Virus record (IMG/VR): IMGVR_UViG_3300007344_000299
Location: 1 to 21,866 of that record
Length of the DNA: 21,866 bases
Reading direction: 5' to 3' (one strand)
Source: a virus
Shown: positions 7,583-13,342 of the stretch, piece by piece
Layout: the number at the start of each line of letters is the position of its first letter
Numbering within the stretch: the stretch's first letter is position 1
Position numbers and translations under genes: made by a program
The notes under the pieces: generated by a model
Databases searched by the model: none
Told to the model about the DNA's origin: nothing
The model's input: only the letters and a program-made list of their open reading frames with translations

Positions 7583-8281
7583 TTACTGAGGTAGGTAACG
7601 CAGAAAGTCCCAACCTTTAAGAGAAGGATCCCCAGATTCTTTTACAGCCTTAACAACCGTAGGCAGTTCACGAGCGAGTCGATAACCGATAGAGCGTGCG
7701 ATCTGCCGATGCTCTTTTTGAGTGTCGTCTTTACCCCGTAAACCTACATAGTGGATAAAACTCCTGACGGTTCCACTCATGTGCATACGGGTAGGTGTAT
7801 ACAACGGAAGAATATTCCTTGCGCATTCACGAGCCACGCCTGCTTCGAGCATCTCGTTATAGAGCCCTTGGATTTGACTATCGACAATTTCCAACCGCTC
7901 CCAGAACGATTCGCACAGATAAACAGGCAGACGGTCGACGCTGCTCTGCCGATTCTTAGACGCTTGGAAGCGAAGCTCGAACTGAAAGGGCTTCTCTTCG
8001 AGTTCTAAGGTTTCGCTAGGAGCACAATAACGCTGACTCAGCTCCTGAAATACGAAGCTCCTGTGCCTCAAAACTTGAGGCGATATCGCCCTAGTTGTCG
8101 AGATCTCAAAACTGGCAGACGCTTGCTCAAAAACAGACCAGTGTCCGTGTTTGATGCAATAAACTAAAAGCTTCTCGTAATCCTCACGATCAGGGTCTTT
8201 AGTAGAGACCCTGGCGTGTCTTGCAATTACTTTCTCCGCATCTGGCGTGATCCAATCCAGATCAGCAGTATGCAGTTGCAT
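7583..8281 (-). CDS. thyX: Flavin-dependent thymidylate synthase
   Basis: ThyX makes dTMP from dUMP with methylene-tetrahydrofolate, NADPH and FAD. The 232-residue protein carries the signature RHRX7S: Arg72-His73-Arg74 followed by Ser82 in RHRSFVFQELSQRY. It also has the preceding HWSVFEQASASFEI segment and a downstream GTVRSFIHYVGLR segment that fits the family substrate-binding helix. The length is normal. The ATG at 8281 shares one base with the stop of the 45-residue gene upstream (TGATG), so the two are probably translationally coupled. Phage ThyX supplies thymidylate for phage DNA synthesis, and many cyanobacteria and cyanophages use ThyX rather than ThyA. Confidence 0.96.
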   Translation of the reverse strand: MQLHTADLDWITPDAEKVIARHARVSTKDPDREDYEKLLVYCIKHGHWSVFEQASASFEISTTRAISPQVLRHRSFVFQELSQRYCAPSETLELEEKPFQFELRFQASKNRQSSVDRLPVYLCESFWERLEIVDSQIQGLYNEMLEAGVARECARNILPLYTPTRMHMSGTVRSFIHYVGLRGKDDTQKEHRQIARSIGYRLARELPTVVKAVKESGDPSLKGWDFLRYLPQ

Positions 8282-8418
8282 CAGCTACGGGGAAAAGTTT
8301 GAGAATACCGCAATCTAGCAGTAATCTCACTCGGGTTCGAGACCATGCGCGCAATATCTTTAGGGCCATAACCTAAGCGCATACCCGCCATGCGCAGGTT
8401 ATCAGCTTGTGCGTGCAT
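8281..8418 (-). CDS. 45-residue hypothetical protein between two TGATG junctions
   Basis: Read on the minus strand, an ATG at 8418 opens a 45-residue frame ending in TGA at 8281-8283. Both ends are one-base overlaps of the TGATG type: its ATG shares its A with the stop of the 171-residue gene upstream, and its TGA shares its A with the ATG of thyX. Such a double junction is unlikely by chance and supports translation. The product is basic, with Met and Arg residues in helical spacing and a central RLGYGPKDIARMVSNPSEI segment that could be a short helix-turn-helix. No family is recognised. Confidence 0.75.
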   Translation of the reverse strand: MHAQADNLRMAGMRLGYGPKDIARMVSNPSEITARLRYSQTFPRS

Positions 8419-8933
8419 CATTTGGCAGGCTTCACTGGAAGTTGAAGGGGCAGTGTTCCACCAGTGTTATAGCTCTGGGGAAGCATCGCCATGGTGGGGT
8501 CAGGCGCATTCAAGAAATTCTGTTGAGGTAGTGATGTAAGAATCTTCAGTTGATTGCGTAGCTCTGGATTAAGGGTGTTCTGGGTTTTCACCAGATATTC
8601 GCCCTTGCTGAGATCAGCGGCACGCTCGGGGATAACTAAGTTATCTCGGTGGTTGTACCCAGCAGGCCCTGTCAACTGCTGGCTCGGTACGATATTGCTG
8701 GCCTGAACATCCGTAGGACCCACGGGCTCACGTGCGTACTCACCCCGATCACGCTGGTACTGGGAGTACACTCGATTGACATTGTCGAGCTGAGTTGCAC
8801 GATTCAGCTCAATCATCTCAGGGGTGTTCTGGTAAAGAGCAGGAACACCTGTTGCAGGACTACCGAGAGGCTTCACTCGACCTGCCATAGGGCCGAGACC
8901 GCCTGGGCGCTGCAGGAAGTTTTGTCCGTTCAT
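8418..8933 (-). CDS. Hypothetical Pro/Gln/Asn-rich protein, possible minor virion protein
   Basis: This 171-residue protein begins with ATG. It is rich in Pro, Gly, Gln, Asn and Leu, has no obvious membrane segment or catalytic motif, and looks extended at both ends (N-terminus RPGGLGPMAGR, C-terminus GGTLPLQLPVKPAK). A helical patch lies around residues 41-65 (LNRATQLDNVNRVYSQYQRDRGEY). It is coupled by TGATG to the next small gene and lies 14 bases downstream of the HNH gene. The composition fits a small structural protein of a phage particle, but this is a guess. Confidence 0.7.
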   Translation of the reverse strand: MNGQNFLQRPGGLGPMAGRVKPLGSPATGVPALYQNTPEMIELNRATQLDNVNRVYSQYQRDRGEYAREPVGPTDVQASNIVPSQQLTGPAGYNHRDNLVIPERAADLSKGEYLVKTQNTLNPELRNQLKILTSLPQQNFLNAPDPTMAMLPQSYNTGGTLPLQLPVKPAK

Positions 8934-8947
8934 AGATTTATCTTAGC

Positions 8948-9181
8948 TCAATCGGGGTTTCTAGTTCTATTTCTAGAAGCGTCAATAGCTCTCAGATTGG
9001 AGGGAGAATTATTATGAGGATTTCCGTCTTTGTGGTCGACGTCCTTACCATCGCCCTTACGGACCCTACCATTGCGTTCCATAAAGCGCCGAGCTTTATT
9101 ACGCGCAGCACGGCGCTTCTTTACTTTCTCTGTACCATCATAATTCTCATATTCTTTTTTATAATCTCTCTTATACGCCAT
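8948..9181 (-). CDS. Small HNH endonuclease
   Basis: This 77-residue protein has a basic helical N-terminus (MAYKRDYKKEYENYDG, then RRAARNKARR) and the compact HNH core VDHKDGNPHNN (residues 48-58) followed by SNLR (61-64) and a basic tail. Asp49-His50 and the Asn residues form the metal and catalytic site. In the third position of the usual H-N-H triad there is Asn/Arg-rich sequence instead of His, as in several short phage members. Similar tiny HNH proteins are frequent in marine and freshwater podoviruses. It may be a free-standing homing nuclease or a packaging-associated nickase. It is inserted between structural or lysis genes with 14-15 base spacers on each side. Confidence 0.85.
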   Translation of the reverse strand: MAYKRDYKKEYENYDGTEKVKKRRAARNKARRFMERNGRVRKGDGKDVDHKDGNPHNNSPSNLRAIDASRNRTRNPD

Positions 9182-9196
9182 CAGCTTACTAAGTTT

Positions 9197-9451
9197 TTAC
9201 AATTCTAACCCAGCTACAAAAAGGTCAGACACGCTAAGTCCACGCTGAGCTACCGCGTGGCGGCAAAACTCAGTGATATCAGCTTGAAATCGCTGAAACA
9301 GGCCGGTATAGCAACCAGTACCCGGAGCATAAAAATCATACAAAGCATCTAAAAAGTCCGCTTTGCTCTGCTCGTCATGAACACTCCAGTTTTCAAGGAT
9401 TTTCTGGTAGTCGAACTGAGCAGCCGGCATGGGAGCTACGTTGGGGCTCAC
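9197..9451 (-). CDS. Hypothetical protein downstream of the endolysin gene
   Basis: This 84-residue protein begins with a GTG 8 bases after the endolysin stop. An internal ATG at codon 8 (MPAAQFDY) is an alternative start. It is predicted mainly helical, with acidic and aromatic residues (YQKILENWSVHDEQSKADFLDALYDFY) and two cysteines, and has no membrane segment or signal peptide. The position directly behind the endolysin suggests co-transcription with lysis, but nothing in the sequence shows a lysis role. Confidence 0.65.
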   Translation of the reverse strand: MSPNVAPMPAAQFDYQKILENWSVHDEQSKADFLDALYDFYAPGTGCYTGLFQRFQADITEFCRHAVAQRGLSVSDLFVAGLEL

Positions 9452-9459
9452 ACTCTAGC

Positions 9460-10695
9460 TCACTTAGCCAGAATCACCCATCCCGATTTCGACCCCTCTA
9501 CCAGGAATCTGGGTCCTAGGTTTTCCTTGGAATACAGCCTGTACTTACCGTCAGTAGATACGTAGTTTCCATTGACAAGATCAAGATCCCCAAAAGGATC
9601 ATGGATCCAAAGTTTAGTCTTATCTGCGGTTACCCCCACGCAGCAGATCCAATGACCCCCACCCACTGGGTTAGAGACGGGTCCTTTATGCAGAATACCC
9701 ATAGGTACAGGGATGCCCCTTTGAAGCTGGTGCTCGATCAGATCCCAGTCGGCGTTCTGAACAAATCGCGCATCGACGCCAAAGTGCTTAAGTGTTTCCA
9801 ACTGAGCTGAGGCTTCAGTAGTGTCTCCATACTTATAAACTTCATTAATGTATTCATCGTCTCCTTCGATTGCGTCTGGGTCGACGCCAGCAAGCAGCAT
9901 GGCACAGCTACTACTGAAGCAGGTGCGCATAGGGTCCTTCTTATTATCGCGTTGCGAAAAATAAGGAATAACTAACTTAATCTCATTATCTAAAGACGGT
10001 GCTTTTTCCTGCGTCTTAGTGTCGTTGATAATTTTCCAGTGATCTGGGTAAAACCACCATTCCTGCTCCGGTTTCTGCTCCAGAATGACGCGCTGATGGG
10101 TCTCGCCTGCGTAGATCCGAATTTCGTTCCACTGCCACGCGCTGCCTTTCGGAACAAACAGCTTGTCTTCTGGGGCTAGAGAAGATGAATCAACAGGACG
10201 TCGCTTAAGCCAAGTATCACGCTCAGCCAGTATGGATTTAGCCAAGAGAGGGTGCTTAACTTTCTCTAAGAATAACTTTTTCTCCTCGTCGCGACGACGA
10301 ACTAGACCGGGTACGGGTTTATCGTCACCTGCCTTAACCCAGCGAGAAAATTCTGCTGCTACGACGCTCCGCTCGGCTCCGTGGTTTAAAAGCCTTAGAA
10401 GCGTACTGTTAACGAAGGCGGTAGGTCCGATGTTGAATGTAAAAGAGACTAAAGCGTCATACTCATTCTGATTAATTTTTACAGTCACAAAGCTACTTAC
10501 AGTCTGCTGAGCACTTTCGGTGTCGCGCCACAGCAGTTCTTCTGCTTTTTCTTCGGTTATTCGCAGACCGGATTTGACATCATCACCGGTATGCCCATAG
10601 CCAATAGTTAGAACACCGGCTGGGCAGATATACGCAGTTAAACGAAGACCTTCGAACTTTTTAATTAGATCTATGCCGTTCTGTGAGACGCGCAT
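9460..10695 (-). CDS. Two-domain endolysin: GH24 lysozyme plus C39-like peptidase domain
   Basis: The 411-residue protein opens with a phage GH24 lysozyme domain (residues 1-150). Its catalytic set fits the family pattern E-x8-D/C-x5-T as Glu15 (KKFEGL), Cys24 (ICPAG) and Thr30 (LTIGYGHTG). A linker with Trp-rich strands follows (175-235). The C-terminal part (240-411) looks like a papain-fold C39-type domain: IPYFSQRDN, Cys259 or Cys264 in TCFSSSCAML, His348 in GGGHWICC, and Asp366 in WIHDPFGD. The first domain would cut the glycan strands and the second probably cuts or binds peptide. There is no signal peptide, so release would need a holin, and a holin-like gene lies at 12316-12495. The ATG at 10695 follows directly on an RNA hairpin that holds its ribosome-binding site. 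Confidence 0.93.
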   Translation of the reverse strand: MRVSQNGIDLIKKFEGLRLTAYICPAGVLTIGYGHTGDDVKSGLRITEEKAEELLWRDTESAQQTVSSFVTVKINQNEYDALVSFTFNIGPTAFVNSTLLRLLNHGAERSVVAAEFSRWVKAGDDKPVPGLVRRRDEEKKLFLEKVKHPLLAKSILAERDTWLKRRPVDSSSLAPEDKLFVPKGSAWQWNEIRIYAGETHQRVILEQKPEQEWWFYPDHWKIINDTKTQEKAPSLDNEIKLVIPYFSQRDNKKDPMRTCFSSSCAMLLAGVDPDAIEGDDEYINEVYKYGDTTEASAQLETLKHFGVDARFVQNADWDLIEHQLQRGIPVPMGILHKGPVSNPVGGGHWICCVGVTADKTKLWIHDPFGDLDLVNGNYVSTDGKYRLYSKENLGPRFLVEGSKSGWVILAK

Positions 10696-10736
10696 CAGTC
10701 GAATCCTGCCTTAAATAGTCTGGCAGAACCCGACTG
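10696..10736 (-). promoter_or_regulatory. Hairpin covering the endolysin ribosome-binding site
   Basis: In the minus-strand RNA, CAGUCGGGUUCUGCC (10736-10722) pairs over all 15 positions with GGCAGGAUUCGACUG (10710-10696) around an 11-base loop. Three of the pairs are G-U. In the plus-strand RNA these three would be A-C mismatches, so the element is built to fold in the coding-strand message. The second arm contains the AGGA Shine-Dalgarno sequence, 8 bases from the ATG, and one further pair could reach the A of the start codon. No T-run follows, so it is not a terminator. It probably limits lysozyme translation on long read-through transcripts, as a hairpin does for the T4 lysozyme gene e. 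Confidence 0.8.
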
Positions 10737-10756
10737 AATTAAACGCGAATATTTAG

Positions 10757-11155
10757 TTAAACGACGTAAGCCTGAATGCGATATTCAGTTTCGCTGCGAC
10801 CTTTACGGTACACATAAACAGTCGCTGTCTCACTAGAGCTGACGTTGTAAGCAATACCTGCTCCAGAACGACGAGTCATCTTCGGAGCTTCAACTTCGCC
10901 GACCAGCGTCCCGTCGTTCTTATAAACAGCAAACCCCGAAACACCAAACGCTTCTGCGTCTAAAGCGACTGTGCCGACACCAGTAGCTCCATAAGTAATT
11001 TCATATACATCAGCAAGGCCTAAGCCGCCATCACCAGCAAATGACCGATAGCTGTTTACAGTTACGTTCAGTCCGTTGTCGGTGCGCAGCTGCCCAAAAC
11101 GGGTGATGCCCACGGGGGCGGCACCTAACTCACGATTGAAAGTAGCCTCGGCCAT
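10757..11155 (-). CDS. Hypothetical beta-rich protein, possible virion decoration or fibre protein
   Basis: This 132-residue protein starts with ATG (MAEATFNRELG). It is rich in Gly, Ala, Val, Thr and Tyr, with alternating strand patterns (YEITYGATGVGTVAL, GFAVYKNDGTLVGEV, ATVYVYRKGRSETEYRI). It has no cysteine, signal peptide or membrane helix. This is typical of a small all-beta virion protein such as a decoration or head-tail protein, but no family is recognised. It is the first gene of the minus-strand lysis run, 61 bases upstream of the endolysin, and divergent from the plus-strand gene starting at 11195. Confidence 0.75.
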   Translation of the reverse strand: MAEATFNRELGAAPVGITRFGQLRTDNGLNVTVNSYRSFAGDGGLGLADVYEITYGATGVGTVALDAEAFGVSGFAVYKNDGTLVGEVEAPKMTRRSGAGIAYNVSSSETATVYVYRKGRSETEYRIQAYVV

Positions 11156-11194
11156 GGCTAGATTAAAACCACTTCGATATAAAGATTCTAAGTT

Positions 11195-11518
11195 ATGTAC
11201 AACAAGATAAACGCGCTGATTTACGAGCTGATTACTTTTTTATGCAGGTTCTACCCTCTGAAGAGAAAACCATGGATTCGACAAATTCTTGACTACTGTT
11301 TAGAGGATTGGGCTGCATTTAGAGCTGAAGTAGCTATTAAGGACGTCGACAAGCAGGTCGAAGCTCTCCACGCGGAGTGGGATAAGCAAGAAGAAATTAA
11401 AAGAAAACCCGTATATAGCGAACTGCCTTCAGATGGCTCAAAGGCTCAAGAACTACTAGGTGGCGAAATGCGACTTAGCGCTCCTTGGACTGTCGATAAG
11501 CGCGAGCTTTCCGACTAG
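11195..11518 (+). CDS. Hypothetical helical protein on the isolated plus strand
   Basis: This 107-residue protein starts at ATG 11195. Its N-terminus is hydrophobic and aromatic (INALIYELITFLCRFYPL, residues 5-22), then basic, then a charged helical region (about 45-70) that could form a coiled coil, and a flexible polar C-terminus. The N-terminal helix might touch the membrane. No family is recognised. No other long frame covers 11195-11470, and it sits 39 bases from a divergent start, so a real gene is likely. The last 44 bases overlap the convergent minus-strand gene ending at 11475. A TATAAAG sequence at 11178-11184 lies just before the start. Confidence 0.6.
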   Translation: MYNKINALIYELITFLCRFYPLKRKPWIRQILDYCLEDWAAFRAEVAIKDVDKQVEALHAEWDKQEEIKRKPVYSELPSDGSKAQELLGGEMRLSAPWTVDKRELSD

Positions 11519-11687
11519 CTCGTTTAGCCACTTCGGTATTCTCTACGTGAGTATTAACCGGCTTACCTTGCGTAGCTCGTTTTTTCTTTTCGTCTGTGGC
11601 GCGACGCTCCTCAGCAGACATGGCCGCCCACGCTGATTTAGGGAGGTATCTCTCTGTGCGGCCCTTCTCGCGAGCTAAGTCAGCCAT
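11475..11687 (-). CDS. Small basic phage protein
   Basis: This 70-residue protein is strongly basic, with a core YLPKSAWAAMSAEERRATDEKK (residues 14-35) followed by NTHVENTEVAKRASRKAR. Short proteins with this order of motifs (aromatic-Pro-Lys-Ser-Ala-Trp, a Thr-x-x-Lys-Lys helix, then an xxNTxxAKxA tail) recur in environmental phage genomes as I recall, always without known function. The basic charge would suit nucleic-acid binding or capsid association. Its ATG lies inside the end of the upstream 36-residue gene (8-base overlap), and its 3' end overlaps the plus-strand gene at 11518. Confidence 0.7.
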   Translation of the reverse strand: MADLAREKGRTERYLPKSAWAAMSAEERRATDEKKKRATQGKPVNTHVENTEVAKRASRKARAYRQSKER

Positions 11688-11790
11688 CAGATTCGTCTTC
11701 CTCGTAAAGGGGACAAGGTTCTTCGAAAAGCACGGAAATTTTCATCTCCTTTACTCGCTCTTCAAGCTCATCAAAGTCTTCCTCGTTCAT
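11680..11790 (-). CDS. 36-residue acidic protein
   Basis: An ATG at 11790 opens a 36-residue frame to a TGA at 11680-11682. The start forms an ATGA four-base overlap with the upstream gene, and the end overlaps the start of the basic gene at 11687 by eight bases. The protein is very acidic, with Glu/Asp clusters at both ends (MNEEDFDELEERV and YEEDESDG) and a short hydrophobic centre (KISVLF). It fills what would otherwise be a 100-base hole between overlapping genes. Its opposite charge to its three neighbours suggests it could pair with one of them. Confidence 0.65.
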   Translation of the reverse strand: MNEEDFDELEERVKEMKISVLFEEPCPLYEEDESDG

Positions 11791-12011
11791 TTATCTTTCT
11801 CATACTCTTCTCGTGTTTGCCAATCCTCCTTAGACCACTTGCTTAAGCGATTCTCGGAAGACTTCTTGCCTTCATATCGACCGCCGGCTTCTTTGTAGTA
11901 CTTGGTGGCTAACTGCATAGCACGCGCGGAATGGCCCCCGAGCTTCTTACGGGCTTTAGCTTTGGCTCGAGCCCACTTAGCTGGATCTTTCTTCTTAGCT
12001 ACTTCAGCCAT
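11787..12011 (-). CDS. Small basic protein with GGHSAR...YYKEAGG motif
   Basis: This 74-residue protein is Lys/Arg-rich. It contains DPAKWARAKAKARKKLGGHSAR (residues 9-30), then MQLATKYYKEAGGRYEGKK and NRLSKWSKEDW. The order of motifs (basic helix, SAR.MQLA.KYYK, GG.Y.GKK, LSKW..E.W) resembles a short domain seen in viruses of aquatic microbes. I recall DUF5872 as similar but cannot verify it. The start is coupled to the upstream gene by TGATG and the end to the next by ATGA. A structural or nucleic-acid-condensing role would fit the charge, but the function is unknown. Confidence 0.75.
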   Translation of the reverse strand: MAEVAKKKDPAKWARAKAKARKKLGGHSARAMQLATKYYKEAGGRYEGKKSSENRLSKWSKEDWQTREEYEKDK

Positions 12012-12271
12012 CAGTCCCGGCCCTCCGTGTTACGTTCAAATTTACGCCCTTCTTTACGCTCCATCTTGTATTTTTTAGCGCGAGTCTTGGCCCGACTAGC
12101 CTTACTCATCTCTCCGCGACGAGCTCCTTTTTTAGTTGGTTCTTGCGTACCTTCTTTTAGGTCACCCGATTTTTGAAGCTGCTTAGTGGCAATCGCATAG
12201 GCCGAAGATTCACTCATCTTCGGGTTTTTCTTCATAATTGACTTAACAGCGTCGTCAAGTATCGCAGGCAT
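12011..12271 (-). CDS. Small phage protein with SSAYAIATKQLQKSGDLKEGT core
   Basis: This 86-residue protein has a helical N-terminus (AILDDAVKSIMKKNPKMSESSAYAIA), a GDLKEGTQEPTKKG turn region and a very basic C-terminus. The sequence order (xxVxxxxxxNPxxSxSSAYAIAxxxLQKxGxLKxGTxxxTxxG) is one I recall from many phage genomes, unnamed and uncharacterised. It is the first of four overlapping minus-strand small genes. Its TGA shares a base with the ATG of the next (TGATG). It is divergent from the holin-like gene at 12316, with 44 bases between the starts. Confidence 0.78.
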   Translation of the reverse strand: MPAILDDAVKSIMKKNPKMSESSAYAIATKQLQKSGDLKEGTQEPTKKGARRGEMSKASRAKTRAKKYKMERKEGRKFERNTEGRD

Positions 12272-12315
12272 AAAAAGACGAATGCTCTTAGAATTCTACT
12301 AGCTGAGGTAAAACC

Positions 12316-12495
12316 ATGATTCATTATTTATCTGAAAACTGGGCTGAAGTCGCTGGCGTTTTAGCTGCGCTTCATGTGCTGGCTCTAGCTATCGTCAACG
12401 CCACGCCGACTCCTAAGGACGACGAGCTGTACGGCAAGCTGTACAAGGTTATCGAAGTTATTGCAGGTATCCTTACCAAAACCGCCAAGAAGTAA
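12316..12495 (+). CDS. Holin-like small membrane protein
   Basis: A 59-residue frame with a clear ribosome-binding site (GAGG, 7 bases before the ATG). Residues 11-29 (EVAGVLAALHVLALAIVNA) form a single membrane helix, followed by TPTPKDDELYGKLYKV and a second amphipathic helix ending in basic residues. Small phage proteins with one helix and a NxTPTPKDDE...YKVIE pattern are often annotated as holins. A holin would open the inner membrane so that the signal-less endolysin (9460-10695) can reach the wall. It is on the opposite strand to the endolysin and separate from it, so timing would have to come from its own promoter. The holin function is inferred from size and topology only. Confidence 0.7.
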   Translation: MIHYLSENWAEVAGVLAALHVLALAIVNATPTPKDDELYGKLYKVIEVIAGILTKTAKK

Positions 12496-12496
12496 T

Positions 12497-12862
12497 TCAA
12501 GCGGCTGCGCTAACTACTGGTAAGTAGACAGGCACCAAAGAAAGAAGATCGGGTTCTCGTTGGTTCACCCAACAAAGAATCCGATCTTCTCTATCTTGAG
12601 TCCAAAAGTCTTGAGCTCTAAACCACTCGAACCACGGCTGACTGGACTTCTCCAGGTTGCAAGCTCCGCAAGCAGCAATTAGGTTTGATTTAATCGTCGC
12701 GCCGCCCTTTGCCTTAGGAACGACGTGATCTAATGTCGTTGGCTTGGTTCTGCCGCAGTAGGCACAGCAGCCCCAGTCTTCAAGGATCTGCTTTCGGAAT
12801 CGTTTTCTTGCAAACCTTTTCTGTAAACAGGTAAGGTCAAAAAGAAGATCCCGTTCGCTCAC
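12497..12862 (-). CDS. HNH endonuclease with zinc-binding cysteines
   Basis: This 121-residue protein has a classical HNH fold: CCAYC with Cys33 and Cys36, then LDHVVPKAKGG with Asp45-His46 as metal and catalytic residues, Asn60 (KSNLIAAC), and Cys65-Cys68-Asn69 (CGACN). The four cysteines would bind structural zinc. The N-terminus is basic (KRFARKRFRKQ) and probably binds DNA. It starts with GTG. It lies just behind the terminator of the fibre operon, convergent with the holin-like gene (one base between the stops). It may be a mobile homing-type nuclease or a phage recombination or packaging nuclease. Confidence 0.9.
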   Translation of the reverse strand: MSERDLLFDLTCLQKRFARKRFRKQILEDWGCCAYCGRTKPTTLDHVVPKAKGGATIKSNLIAACGACNLEKSSQPWFEWFRAQDFWTQDREDRILCWVNQREPDLLSLVPVYLPVVSAAA

Positions 12863-12910
12863 AAGTGTGAGTGCGGCTGACTATATTTTAATCGATATAT
12901 GTGTTGAAAG

Positions 12911-12945
12911 TATTAAAAAACCCCTCGGATTTGAGGGGTTTTGGT
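12911..12945 (-). terminator. Intrinsic terminator of the fibre operon
   Basis: The stem AAAACCCCTC (12917-12926) pairs with GAGGGGTTTT (12933-12942) around a six-base loop. On the minus strand the stem is followed by a run of T (six consecutive), immediately behind the stop at 12950. On the plus strand the tail is TTTTGGTTTG and would terminate less well. It separates the fibre operon from the HNH gene, which then needs its own promoter or read-through. Confidence 0.92.
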
Positions 12946-12949
12946 TTGT

Positions 12950-13312
12950 TTAGGTTTGAGGGATCGAATTTAGAATTTGTTGAAGCTCGTCCACGGATGT
13001 AGCGGCTTCGATTTCAGCAGCGTAATCAGGGTATGTTTTAAGCATCCACTTTTTAGCCTGATCTAATGGTAAGGGCTGATATTCAAAAACTTCACGTACA
13101 CAATAGGGGTAAGCTATAGTATTTGACCAACGATAAACATACAGAAAAGCTGAGTAGTTTGCGGTGTCCGGGTCTACGACTTTTTCCTCGAAGTAACCAT
13201 TATCAGCTAACTCCTCTACGGAAGTAGACTCCGGGTCGAACCGAGTATTAACTCGGATCCAATCAGAATCGACCCAATTAGGCTCGGAAGAGGGATGATA
13301 AAACTGGTGCAT
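12950..13312 (-). CDS. Hypothetical protein at the end of the fibre operon
   Basis: This 120-residue acidic protein starts with ATG (MHQFYHPSSEPNW). It is aromatic-rich (Tyr, Trp, Phe) in the first 75 residues and ends in a helical region (LDQAKKWMLKTYPDY, then SVDELQQILNSI). It has no collagen, propeller or membrane features. As the last gene before the terminator, downstream of a fibre gene, it could be a fibre-assembly chaperone, which is often a small acidic protein in this position. The sequence itself does not prove this. Confidence 0.7.
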   Translation of the reverse strand: MHQFYHPSSEPNWVDSDWIRVNTRFDPESTSVEELADNGYFEEKVVDPDTANYSAFLYVYRWSNTIAYPYCVREVFEYQPLPLDQAKKWMLKTYPDYAAEIEAATSVDELQQILNSIPQT

Positions 13313-13342
13313 GGCTAATCAAGAAAGCTAACTAAGACTACC

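Noticed and set aside
8327-8345. GGTTCGAG, similar to a tRNA T-loop
   Set aside because: The flanking bases do not form a T-stem, no acceptor or anticodon arm is found, and the DNA is coding on the minus strand.
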